NCBI GenBank assembly: GCA_002633005.1
Contig: NMRA01000145.1
Location: forward strand, 464,010 to 528,009
Direction of reading: 5' to 3'
Length of the DNA: 64,000 nt
From: Phoronis australis
Lineage: Eukaryota; Phoronida; Phoronidae
The position numbers and the translations under genes are program-made. Shown here in pieces: positions 12,208 through 23,300 of the stretch. The notes below the pieces were generated by a model. It was given only the letters and a program-made list of their open reading frames with translations, made no database searches and had not been told where the DNA came from. Positions within the stretch are counted from its first letter, which is position 1, and each line of letters begins with the position of its first letter.

Positions 12208-13540
12208 GAATCTGCAATATAAATTAAAGAGTTTTAGATTCCATGAAAAACCATCCCACCCACATGTTATTTTTTTTTCCAGTACTGCTTCATACATTCA
12301 TTCTCAATGAATCGTGACAAATGGTTCTCTCAATGAATCGCGACAAATGGTGAAGCCAATTTAATGTTCTGTTCACCACAGAGAATGTCCGAAATCATGA
12401 AACAACGTCAAAAGATCTTTAAAATAAATGAAAATATGTCTAATGTGGGTGCTGTTTCTTATGACCGGCCACAGTTTACATGTTAGGTGTTACAATGTAC
12501 CATGTAGCACAGGGTTCCATAAAATTGCGTAAAGCTGAAAAAACGACAAGGTAGAAACAGGCTCCTTCTGTTATAAAAACTTGTCCAATCGAAACGAATA
12601 ATTGTGCTTGGGAAACTCAGGGAGACATATTCAAAGCAAAAGCCAACGTTTACTGAGTGACGCCAAATCTCAAAACATTTACGAGACCTCATTGGCGTGT
12701 TTTTGTACAATAACGTTTCAACAGATATTTCAGTGAATTCATGATCAATAATTCGTAATACAAAAAGACGACGATGACATTATTTTTTTAAGCCTTTGCC
12801 TGATCTGGAGGGGGCTGTGCGCTGCGGAATTTTTTGGAATCATTTACGAGACGTGCATAAACTCAACAATAGTGATTTAATTAAAATGAAGATGTAGAAA
12901 CTAAAAAATTCTACTAATCTATGCTGATGTGCAAAATCAATACACAGCTTTAAAAGTTTTTGACGGACATTTAGAAAAAATAATGCTGGCCTTGCTTATC
13001 ATTTACGAGTTTCATTTACGGGAGAACGATTTTCTAATTAGGCCAAGTCCAATAAATTCCACCTACTATTGGCATGTGTGACCTGAATATACAGGCCAAT
13101 TTTTCAAAAACGAGCACGTGCGCTTCAGCCAACATTGATAGGTCTACTGTCTGAAAATACTCGGTAAAGCAGTCACCAGAACTTTTGGGTAAGTTTTCAG
13201 TAATTTCACTTTTATAATTCATATGTTTCAGTGTTGTTATTAAAGTGCTGAGGGAAGTGACGAAATGCTTCCTGTGAAACATAGTTTGATTAGAATTTGC
13301 TTGACGTTGGTCTGATAAGTTCTCGCAAAAATTGTCACGTAAATGACATTCAGTGTCCCGTAAGGGATTTGTTTTATTTTTGCCCAAATTAAACTCATTT
13401 CTTTAAGTAGTAAGTAAATTATTATATGTGACGATACACTGACTTAATGCAGCTGGGATTGCAAATATAGTGATGACATCTTTTTGTTTTATTTCATACT
13501 TATTAATTAAAGTTTGTCACCTTGGTTTGCGTTGCAGAAT
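12208..13540. other. Upstream of TPR-TIR copy 1; no gene recognised
   Basis: This should contain the leader intron, an untranslated first exon and the promoter of copy 1 on the - strand, but I could not place them. A 117-codon open frame at 13034-13387 (-) has no recognisable domain. Repeated CATTTACGAG-like words between 12650 and 13350 suggest old repeat sequence. Confidence 0.35.
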
Positions 13541-13995
13541 GCCAAAATCCAAGTCGCAGTGGATGAAAGAATACAGAGCCCGTAAAAAGACACAACTTGA
13601 TGACGAATGGGTTAGAAGGGAAAGTGAACGAGTTATGGGGTGTTTCGTATCAGGGTCAAAAATGGCAGAAGTACAAAAAGTCGAAAGACAAGAAAAGAAT
13701 GTTACCCGAGTCCAAAGAAGTCGAGGTACAAGTGAAGCAAGGCGATTTTGTTGTAAGTCTCCGACATCTCGGACAAGTCGTGGACACAGATGATGACGAC
13801 TTGCATGTGAAAGTCAACTTCTTGCAGCCGTCCAGTAAAATCATTGGATTGTTTATGTGGCCGAAGAAAACGGACAGGATTTGGCTACGGAAAGATGACA
13901 TCCTGAAGCTAGTCCTAGACCTCGCACACACTGGGACGAGCCGCAGAGTGTTCAAGGTGTCAGATGAATTGACGGATTATCTTTATTTCTCTTAA
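13541..13995 (+). pseudogene. Degraded transposon-associated ORF (MPKSKSQWMKEYRARKK type), one frameshift
   Basis: The upstream frame starts at 13541 after TTGCAG with a basic segment, MPKSKSQWMKEYRARKKTQL, of a kind I have seen at the N-terminus of repeat-encoded proteins in aquatic animals. A second frame (13640-13995) continues with KKSKDKKRMLPESKEVEV and then a compact C-terminal module: GDFVVSLRHLGQVVD, a run of acidic residues, VKVNFLQPSSKIIGLFMWP, DRIWLRKDDIL, and a stop. The two halves lie in different frames and meet around 13620-13650, so at least one frameshift is needed. Family membership comes from pattern recall, not alignment. No terminal repeats were found around it. Confidence 0.45.
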
Positions 13996-13999
13996 TGAC

Positions 14000-14602
14000 G
14001 TTTAAAGCCGAGTTGAAGATTAAAAACGAAATATTGTGGACGCGTGTATAAAGTTGGAAAATGCTATTGTGACTCACAGTTGAATTGTGGGCCGGTAGGC
14101 ACTTGTTCAGTAAAGGTATTATAATTATAAATTAACAAAAATGATTGATGCTGCAAATAACTTGCTAACCAACTGCCGAGAGTTGACCTTGAGATTAAAT
14201 ATCCCACCTGTGTACGAAAACATTGAAAAGTCATTATTTGACGTATGGCTGACACTGTAGCGTGTACACTATGAATACTAACCTTAAACAAGTAAAAAAA
14301 CTTCACCATAATTCATCGTTTCTTTCATCTGTCAATTTCCGAGTCAGAAGTAAACTAAAATGAATGGTTAGTATTAACATTGTCACCTCGTCGCTTAAGC
14401 AATTCATTTCCTTGTGTGTTTATAACTGGTTTTGACGATTTGATGACCTGGTGACCCACATTTTGTTCACTCTGTTTTGTCACGCCATCAAAAATGAAGT
14501 TTATGATGTTACAAAACGTTGATTCTACGAAGCTTTACCAAGATTTAACGGGGGATCTTCATTACCTAATATATCACGCATCTTCAACAGAATGACGTGG
14601 TT
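14000..14602. other. Spacer without recognisable genes
   Basis: Only short non-homologous frames are seen. Nothing else could be supported. Confidence 0.35.
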
Positions 14603-15200
14603 GAGATTTCTGGGCCTGGCAGGTGCAGCCCAAATTGTATTTTGTCTGTCATAGGGCATTTAGTGACCAACGACATGTATTGAATCACATGGAATTGTTT
14701 GTGTGGCACTTCGAATGTATGATGAGCTAGCTCATTTGGGGGTCCTTTTTGGGTTTCTGGCGGACCCTTTCCAGAATGCAATTTGCCTGTCATGGATCAT
14801 TCGGTATTCAGTGCGGTACTATTGTTCGTTTTAAATCAGTTTTAGATGGTACATCGAATATTTAATCTAGCTTAAATTTTCAATGGCATACAGTGGTTAA
14901 AATTTGGCGGTTTCTGGCGGGCACAGCCTGGAGTGTATTTTGACTGCCGCGGGGCATTAAGTGATCAGTGACATGTATTGCATCACATGAAATTGTTTTT
15001 TGTGGTACCTCGAATGTATGAGCTAGCTCATTTTTGGAGGGTCCTTTTTGGTTTCTACCGGGCCCATTCCAGAGTGCAATTTGTCCGTTTTGGATCATTC
15101 GGTATTCATTACAGTACTAATGTCCGTTTTTAATCAGTTTTGGCCGGTACCTCGAATTTCTTACCTAGATCATTTGTGCCCCCCTTGTAAGTTCCCCACT
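14603..15200 (+). repeat. Four diverged ~150-bp tandem units
   Basis: Units begin at about 14607, 14754, 14911 and 15052. Shared words recur in the same order: TTTCTGG, then CCAGAATGCAATTTG-like, GGATCATTCGGTATTCA, AATCAGTTTT, and a GGTACCTCGAAT block followed by CTAGCTCATTT. Spacings of 141-157 bp show a diverged tandem array. No coding capacity is conserved between units. Confidence 0.75.
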
Positions 15201-18075
15201 GGCCACACCCAGGGTGCAGACAACGGCAGACGTCTATGAGGCATGTATACTGAGGTGGACTCTACGTGCTCCTATGGCCAGATGTTGGTCCCTCGTTCAT
15301 CTATGCTAAGTGCTCTGGGTTGCCGGTCCAGTCGTTATCACCGAACGAGACGGCAGTTCAACTCGCACTCAATGCGTGCACGCGCTATTCTCAAATTTTC
15401 AATTTTAAGGTTTGTCAAACTCAACATACATGTACGCCGAAGGGCTTTTTAATTGCTGATGATTTCAGTGTACATCTTAGAGATGATATTGTTTTTCTTC
15501 TGTCACCTTTATTTTCTCATGACGAGGGCCCTAAGCTATCTGAAGTACCAGGCCGCACGACTAATTTGAGGTAAATTTCTGTAATTCGGTTCTCGTAACT
15601 AAGTACTAAAAGGAAGAAATTAACCAATTTGAAAGTCAAAAATGCAATATATTCCCACGTGAAAAGCTTTCACAATAATCTAGTGAGCACTTATCGATTG
15701 CACACAATTAGCTTATGTGCGCTAAATGTGATACGACAATTTACTTGTTCATTTTATGATTTTGCGCGTTTTTGTTTTGATTTTTGATTTTACGGCCGAA
15801 ACCTTTCAGTTATATCTTCGTAATCAAGACTTCTTAAATTTTCCCTGTCTACGCACATACTACCTAACGCACATATTTTCTTGCAACTTCGCGGATGTCA
15901 ATACACATTTTATTAGTTCAAAATGACCTTGATCTAGAGCAATTAGTGTGTGTGTGACTCAAAAACATTCTCAACACAGATTCCCCGTTTGGGAACGCTG
16001 ACTCAATTCAATCTTTGCAGATTATTTGCCAGAAATCCTTGAAATCGTTTTCAGGAGCCAACCCAGTCAAGGTTATTCTGCTTCACGTAAGCATAGGTTG
16101 TCGTTAAGTTCGGCTGGTTGTTACGTCATCAATAATTCAACTGATTCCCGTAACTGAACTCCCGATGCGTTCAAGTAGACCAAAAACGAGAACTTGTCGG
16201 ATATGTAACAGTACATAGCTTGAAAATGTGCATGTGGCCTAATATCCTTTGCGGTGCATCAGAAGGGCGCAGGCCTCATGGTTGGGCCCATTGCACAAAA
16301 CACCAGTGAGCTAAAACTCACGAGAGCCCTGTTATGGCGGATCAAGAAGTTCTTCGTAGAGGTCGTTTTCAAGTCTGCTGTCTTTTAAGAAAACGGACAA
16401 ACATTTTCATTTGCTGCCAAGCACTGTATCCTGTAGGCATGTAGTGGTGTCATCCAGTAGCTTTCTCTTTAGTCTATATAAAAACTTGCTGGGCAAGACA
16501 GTACGTGTATACAGCTACTCGAATACTCAAATTCACCTCCCGAGACTCAACTCGACAACTGTCCCGTATTTTTCTATTGGATGATCCGCATTGTTCTCAC
16601 CGAGTTTTTCTTTACAAGATACTAAACCCTGTTTTGATGATTTCAGCAAGTTCTCGTTGTGTCACTTGCTTACCCACCATTGGTGTCAATCTTGAACGAT
16701 AAAAGCAGGAATTAACTGAAAATTCATACTCCCTTCTTGGTAGGTGGTCTTTCCTCACAGTTGCCGTGTAAATCCCTAAAAGCGTAACAGATTTTGAAAG
16801 GAGTTTTTAAATTCTCCTTCAAACTTTCGAGGGTTGTTGTGAGTTACAGATGATTATTTTGTTTCAGAGAATTGGATGGAAAGTCGTTTTAATATCTGTT
16901 AATAGGCCAAAAGCGAGTTTGGTATCCCAATTATGTTTGCTCAGATCTTAGGAGAGAGGGGGAGACAATTACCACCTGCCCCGACGTCTAACCTCGAACA
17001 TGGTTCCATGTTCCAGTGATCTCACTCGCTGCAGTCACAGCTTTATTTTTGACACTGTTGTTTGTTACCACACTAGACTGTACTTTGGCAATTGCCCGCC
17101 CCTTCCCGATTGTCCGTCCGGTGAAAACTAATCTTGTGAAAGAATGAAATTGTTTGCCCCTTCTTGTCAATCAAAAGATTGCGAATGACGTCACATTGAA
17201 ATTTGCTGCTATTCGCAAATGCAAATCGGTGCAAATTGGATTTTCTTTTTCAGTCTTACAAACTGCAAATAGGACATTGAAATAAAAATTAATTTTCAAT
17301 TTTCATCTTGCCAGCTTAAAATAGGATATCGAACAAAAATTAAAATTTTCCTTTTTCGTTTTGCGTATTGAAAATTGAATTAACGGAATGCACCGTGATT
17401 GATTAGGTTCCAAACCCTGTTTATTTCAAACTAAAATAATATGACTTGGGACAGCTTTATTGAAACAAAGAAACTGGAAAGTATGCAAAATACCAGATGC
17501 ACAATATTTTATATTCTGAAGAGACTGTGCTAACAAATGATTGGTCAAAATACACCTACTCAGTCTAAAAAATCTTACAATGTCGTTGTTACTTGTCATT
17601 TAATTGTTACTACAAGACACATGCGCGACATTCATTCCAGATTGAAGTTGGACGTTTTTGGCTTTTGACACGTCGCTGCATGACTCTTAAGCGAATATGA
17701 ATCCGCCTTCCATCACAAAAAACATCCAACTTGGTTTAGATCACTTACCATTGTAGGCGAAGTTATTCTTAAAAGTAGTCTTTAGTCAAATCGTAGGAGG
17801 TTTCAGGGCTCCTAAAGAAGTGACGGGTCACTGTTGCGAGAGACCAGTTGAAGCTCTACAATCTGGCTTGCCGCGGAGCGCCTCTCACGGAATAACGAAC
17901 AGTCAGTTGTTTGCAAACCCAGACATCACTTTCCATTTGAGTAACGAACAAAATGAGACAAATTTTACACTAGTGTCTGCCCAAATCAGAAGTCACTTCT
18001 GAGTTCGCCCTTGGACAGAATGCAATTTATAATCGCTTTCAGTGTTCCTAACGCGTTTTACCAACATGCGTTATT
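15201..18075. other. Intergenic, no gene recognised
   Basis: Open frames here are short and lack recognisable domains. The segment 17200-17390 is rich in A/T runs. It lies downstream of TPR-TIR copy 2 (- strand), so it may hold that gene's 3' untranslated region; TTTATT, which is AATAAA on the - strand, occurs near 17419. Confidence 0.35.
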
Positions 18076-19833
18076 TTAAAGAGCGTTGTCCTGGATGGTG
18101 AAACTTTCAAACTTTCTTTTAATTTCGTCTTTGAATTTATCTGATCCATCAGCTTCAATCGCTCTAAATGGATTTAAAACAAATGGAATGTCCTTACATC
18201 CAGGTAACTTTGCAGGAATTATGGTGTTACGTTCTCCTCTATCACACCTGACATTTATAATAGACGTCAGGGTATTGTAAGCTACAGAAGTGCCCGGGAA
18301 AAAATTATCACTACAGAAAACTAGGATACAATGGCACATTTTTTCAAGTGCACACCATGTTTCGACAGTGTTATTCCCACATAATATATCTCGGTCAAGA
18401 AAGAAACACCGCAGATGCAGCTGCTTCTCCAAATCAGTAATTAAAGCGGTAATATGATCAACGTCTTCGTCATGGTAAACGACACCAAAATCGTGCTTTT
18501 CGCTATCATACTGCCCCCTAGCTAACTTTTGAGCTTTATTACTCATTTCTTTTGCGCTGTCTGGACATTCCATCTTTATATAAATTTTTGCCCACAACTC
18601 GTACAACTCACTGTCTAGATTTCCGCCATGCTGTTCAGACTTTTGACAACGTCCGATAGCGGCATTGGGATTACCTTTCATAAAATAAGCTTTGGCAAGT
18701 TCTCGTAAACAATACCACATATCAAACCCCTTTTCAATAGCAACTTCAAAACAACGTATGGCTTCGCTGAGTAAATGTGTTTTATCATTGGAGCTGCCTT
18801 GCGCACACACGTACTCATAATTCTTAAGAAACCATTGCCCAAGCAAATTGTGACCATAACCACTTTCCCCATCCAGATCGACAGCTTGTCGCAAACATTT
18901 TTCAGCCTCAGGCATCCACGTCTTACCCATGTCCATGTATACTAGACCAGTTCGTCTTAGAATCATCGGTGCGTTTTTCAAAGTTGCTTTCTCATTAGCC
19001 TTTTTCATACAGCTTTGTACTGTGCAACCAGAAAATTCTTTTGGACATTCTAGGCCTTCAACGTCCCCCAGTCGTATGTATTTCTGCGGTCGATCGTATC
19101 TGGACATAAGTGATCCTATGAAACACCATGCCTTTGAAACCGTGTCTTTCCATAGCTCTTGTAGGGCGGAATTATCATCATTCGTGGTGGGGGTCGGCTG
19201 CTTTGAGATAACAATCCTGTAAAAGTATTCCATTGATTTTTTGAAGTATTTATCCTGCGTCTTTCCATATGTATTATCCGTGTTGAGGCAAAAATATGCA
19301 TAACCGAGAAACCATTCTACTTTGACGTCTTGGGGAACTTCTTCACAAAGTATTGCTTCCTGAAACAGGTCGTCGGCTACTTGAAAACCCCCAGTTTGCA
19401 GCTGAGCATTGACAGCTGACATAACACCCGCAAGTTCGTACTTAGCGTAAGCCTTACTTCTCTCTGCCAACGAATCGTTGGACAGGATATCCTGGATTTT
19501 CTTCTCGTACTCTCCAGCCTTTGAAGGAAGTTTCATTTGTTCATAAGTGAACAGTAGGTTGAGTAGGGCGTTTATACTAGAAGGTTGTTCTTTAAGAACG
19601 CCTTCGAACCATTCAACGGCTTTGTCGTTTTTACTGGCTTTAAAGTTCAAGTATCCCAGCAGGATCATAACAGTGTGTCTTCTAGCATACGGTTCACTTT
19701 CTATCTCCCTTGTATAACGGTTGAGGCACTTTTCAAACGAACCTTTCATGTTCTGTAGAAAACGGTTTGTGAAAAGGCTTTTTATGCCATCTTTACGCAA
19801 TTGCTTCACCACGTCTCTGCCTTCAGTCATCAT
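18076..19833 (-). CDS. TPR-TIR protein copy 2, intact, 585 aa
   Basis: The protein is one uninterrupted coding exon starting ATG-ATG, four bases after a splice acceptor (ATATTGCAG, ATTC). Residues ~1-440 are helical repeats of TPR type, for example ILLGYLNFKASKNDKAVEWF with LLNLLFTYEQMKLPSKAGEY, AYAKYELAGVMSAVNAQL, ILRRTGLVYMDM with AEKCLRQAVDL, and LRELAKAYFMKGNPNAAIGR. Residues ~447-575 read as a TIR-like domain: DFGVVYHDEDVD (strand A), CFFLDRDILCGNNTVE (BB loop with RD and G), CILVFCSDNFF (strand C) and NTIIPAKLPGC (strand E). The glutamate expected after strand C in NAD-cleaving TIRs is not evident. The architecture recalls TTC22/IFIT-like TPR proteins, but I cannot prove orthology. Likely role: cytosolic scaffold or sensor, inferred only. 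Confidence 0.9.
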   Translation of the reverse strand: MMTEGRDVVKQLRKDGIKSLFTNRFLQNMKGSFEKCLNRYTREIESEPYARRHTVMILLGYLNFKASKNDKAVEWFEGVLKEQPSSINALLNLLFTYEQMKLPSKAGEYEKKIQDILSNDSLAERSKAYAKYELAGVMSAVNAQLQTGGFQVADDLFQEAILCEEVPQDVKVEWFLGYAYFCLNTDNTYGKTQDKYFKKSMEYFYRIVISKQPTPTTNDDNSALQELWKDTVSKAWCFIGSLMSRYDRPQKYIRLGDVEGLECPKEFSGCTVQSCMKKANEKATLKNAPMILRRTGLVYMDMGKTWMPEAEKCLRQAVDLDGESGYGHNLLGQWFLKNYEYVCAQGSSNDKTHLLSEAIRCFEVAIEKGFDMWYCLRELAKAYFMKGNPNAAIGRCQKSEQHGGNLDSELYELWAKIYIKMECPDSAKEMSNKAQKLARGQYDSEKHDFGVVYHDEDVDHITALITDLEKQLHLRCFFLDRDILCGNNTVETWCALEKMCHCILVFCSDNFFPGTSVAYNTLTSIINVRCDRGERNTIIPAKLPGCKDIPFVLNPFRAIEADGSDKFKDEIKRKFESFTIQDNAL

Positions 19834-20625
19834 GAATCTGCAATATTGAAAGGAATTTTTTTATGCAAAATAAAAGAAACACCCTGTCGTGTAGATGGAA
19901 TTGCATGTCTTTCTGTCTCATAAACGAGAATGAAACAGCCCGTCCGACATATGTTCTAAACAATACACCATAGCTGGTACATCTGTAGCTAAAAAGTTAC
20001 ACGTTAACCGGGAAACGGTCAGTTTGATGGTATTAGGTCTGTTGTCGCTTATAAACGTAACCATTTTGCGATTGGTTAAACCTTGAAAAATGTTGTCATC
20101 ACATACTTTGAAATTTCCACAACACGATGATTTAGGTTGTACATTCACAAAATTCGAATACACAAAGCTGACTTCTGAATCAACAATGTTGCATGAGAGA
20201 ACTATTTCAGTTCTTTCAAAAGCTGTCCACGAGCGCGTTCGTATACTAACTAGCACTCACACATGTAGGCCCGTACGAAATGCCAAAGCATAGTTCAACC
20301 TGGTCTTTAAGTTTGAATGTACAAAGCCTTTAATCATAATACATAGTTAAGTATTTCGGCCAGGGTCCCTTTGATGCATTATTTAATGTCAAGTGTTAAA
20401 ATAATTTGACGGCTTATAATTCGAACACATGGAAAACATCGTTTTTGTCTTTGCTTTTACTAATTATCCCAATTTCTTTGAAACTTACTTCGGCATAAAT
20501 CACTGTGCGACTGTAGATCCGTTTAATTACCTCCCCTGTGGGAATACCCTCCAGGTCTGCCATAACCTCACCCCGCATGTCTATGGTCCTTGAAAATTAT
20601 TAGCATATTTGTACCATTGAAAACT
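19834..20625. other. Leader intron / upstream region of TPR-TIR copy 2
   Basis: The acceptor for the coding exon of copy 2 lies at its left edge (- strand). An untranslated first exon and promoter are expected here or further right but were not identified. Confidence 0.35.
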
Positions 20626-21390
20626 GAGGGACGGACGCCAAAAACAGACTCGAAAACAAAAAAATGGCCACTAGGTGGCGCAAAGTATGAATCCATCGAA
20701 AACGAGAGGATAGCGTCATCTCACTAATAGATGTCTATGTGCCAAATTTTATGGAAATCCGTTGAGGACCTTTGAAGATACAGAGGTAAACGTAAAAAAC
20801 TAAAACTGCCACTAGGGGGCACACCGGTACACTGACCTGTTCGAAAGTCGTCGTCGTCCGTTGCCAACTTCATATAAATACATTTGCTAAATTTAATAGA
20901 GATCCTGTAGAACGTTTAGGAGATACAGCCATGGGCGCAAAACAAACAAAACTGCCACTAGGAGGCGCCACTGTAGTCGAAAATCGTCAACTGTCTTCTT
21001 CATAGTAAGAACACACATGCTAATTTTCACAATCATCCTTAAAGTGGTTTGGTTGTTAGACGGGCGGACGCCAAAAAAAAACGACTCGAAAACAGTAAAA
21101 ACTGCCACTAGATGGCGTAAAATGCCTCGAATCCATCCGAAAACGAGAGGGTAGCGTCAACTCATTAAAAGATTCCTATGTGCCAAATTTCACAAAAATC
21201 GGTTGCGGACCTTTGAAGATACAGAGGCAAGCGTACAAAACTAAAATTGCCACTAGGGGGCACAGTGGTATTCGGGTCGGTCCGAAACTCGTCGCCCTCT
21301 GTCGTCAACCCCATTGGAACACACTTGCCAAATTTCAATAACACCCTGCAAGGGGTTTAGGAGATACAGCCGCGGACGCCGGAGGCCCAG
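20626..21390 (+). repeat. ~145-bp diverged tandem repeat carrying CTCF-core-like motifs
   Basis: Five units of ~137-153 bp each carry an A-rich stretch followed by a CCACTAG-(G/A)NGGC word: 20666-20681 (GGCCACTAGGTGGCGC), 20807-20822 (TGCCACTAGGGGGCAC), 20952-20969, 21103-21117 and 21248-21264. They end near GTTTAGGAGATACAG or TTTGAAGATACAGAG. The units at 20640 and 21070 are more alike (GCGGACGCCAAAAA, CGAAAACGAGAGG), so there is also a ~430-bp higher-order duplication. A relative lies inverted at 52650-52960. Confidence 0.8.
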
Positions 21391-22840
21391 ACAGGGATGA
21401 CGGCAATATGCGACCACATACAAATATTTGGGCGCATAAAAATGGGTATACCATCTTTTTCCGAAATTAATGAAAAACGTATACAATTTCAGCGGTACGT
21501 CCTCACTTTTTCACTCGGAATGCTTCAGTAACAAAAGGAAATGTGGCCACACGTTAAATAACAATACTTCATTTGTCAATTTAAAATGACGATTTTGCAA
21601 CAAGCGACCACGGGCACGTCAAACTGGTAGTGGAAGTGAAACGGACTTACGTGCAATATTGCCTCTCGCAGCAAAAGGCCAATACAGTAGTAATAATATT
21701 GAACAGAGCGCCAATTTGTACTGGGATTGTTCATAGTTGTCATGGAATGGCTCTTGCGCTAACGCCTACTCTTTTGAAATAAAGACAATAAAACTTAAAT
21801 GTTCTTTTACTTTTACCCTGGCATCTACATGACCGCTGTACATACAGCACAGAAACCAAATTAACTTCATTCTGTTACCGTTTGAAGTACCAAAAGCATC
21901 AAAACAGCCACTGAATTAAACACCGCATGTTCAAAGTTTGAGAACGATTAACTGAACATTACGGTGGCACTCAATAGTTTTTTGAACCACAGTAACCNCC
22001 CCCCCCCCAACTTCATAAAAAATCTCGCCTGCTGAACTGGTCGGGTATTTTGAGATTTACTCCATGTGTTGTTGGCTACAAATGGCTTTTGTTAAAAACA
22101 TGCAGTTGCCCCCTAGATCTACTTTCTCGTAACCGTGACTGTTCCTAAACACAGGGTCTAGCACTTCCTGATGGCTGGAAATTCAGGTACCCCACAGACT
22201 TTTCAGGTTAGCAAAAACGGTCTGGTCGACCCCCATTGACTACACAACGTTTGGAATATGGAGTTATGGAATGTGTCTAGTAGTCGCATGCGAGTTGTGG
22301 TGTTGGGCTGAAAACCACCACTTTTGTGTATCTGCTTGTTTTTCGTCATAGCCGCCTAGAACCGCAAAAGACACGTAATGTAAAGAAGATTTATGCATGG
22401 TCAATACATGTATACGTTGTGTATTATGTGGTTTTGTTTTTGAAAAGTTAACTTGCTTTCCCTCCGTTGACCCTAATTATTAACTTCAATTCAAAACCGA
22501 AGTGTTCCCATTGACTGAAACTTCGCTAATATCGAACCTTGGGAGCCAGTGGGAAAAGTCTCTTAATGACTGAAACAATTTATGGACAGCATGTGTACCT
22601 AAGGTAACAGACGAGCGTCAAAAGCTAGTTTCCTGAGATGAAAAAGACAGATATTGGCGAAAAAAGCTGGTAATATAGAATTGAAGGACAAAGATTAAGA
22701 ATGAAAATGATAGTTAAACGGAGATAACAAAGGACAGTTTCTTTACACTTGCAGTTTAAAAATGTGAATTATGAAGCAGGGGGAATAACTCTCATCTACT
22801 TATATTGATTATTCATTATAGTGACATGGATGCATCACAG
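21391..22840. other. Intergenic, no gene recognised
   Basis: No coding frame of note. A C-run with one N at 21997-22010 marks an assembly uncertainty. Confidence 0.35.
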
Positions 22841-22877
22841 AATACAATACAATACAATACAATACAATACAATACAA
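22841..22877. repeat. (AATAC)n microsatellite, ~7 units
   Basis: Perfect pentanucleotide repeat directly at the 3' boundary of the LINE remnant; read here as its tail. Confidence 0.95.
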
Positions 22878-23300
22878 AAAATTGCCTTTATGTACAACAT
22901 ATCCCAGCCTCTTGGACTTGTATTAAGTTACCTTATACCACTAACACCCAAACAGTTACACAAAATATAGACTGCTCTAAGTAATCTAGTGCCCTAATGA
23001 AAAACCTCGCATGAGGTTCTGGATAGCTTCGAAACAAGTTTAGAAAGGAGGATGACTTGGAAACACCGTTCTTAAACTTTTATAAGTGGGGCAAGCAAAA
23101 ATAAGATGCATTTCATCTTCGATTAAATTTTGGCTACCTGTTTTGCAGAATCTTTCATTTAATGGAGATCTGAAAACCACCTCTAATAGCAAAATTCCTG
23201 ACCTTGACTCTGCTAACACAGATCTTGATGCAGCGGAACAAATGCATAGCTTTCAATACAGTATTCTGGCTTGAATGTCTTACAGAACGTAATAGGTTTC
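22841..23300 (-). mobile_element. 3' end of a LINE (non-LTR retrotransposon) with pentanucleotide tail
   Basis: On the - strand the translation gives RVKVRNFAIRGGFQISIK, then RFCKTGSQNLIEDEMHLIFA followed by CPTYKSLR. This is the typical last segment of LINE ORF2 proteins (basic line, Cys motif, EDE-H-hydrophobic-CP-Y-LR). A stop and a one-base shift separate it from LNLFRSYPEPHARFFIRALD, and the frame ends near 22930. The element finishes in an (AATAC)n tract on the + strand (22841-22877), i.e. GTATT repeats at the LINE 3' end, as expected of elements with microsatellite tails. It is a dead 5'-truncated copy. Confidence 0.75.

Noticed and set aside
13034-13387. 117-codon minus-strand frame beside the repeat-encoded ORF
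   Set aside because: No domain recognised and it lies in repeat-like DNA opposite to the neighbouring ORF.
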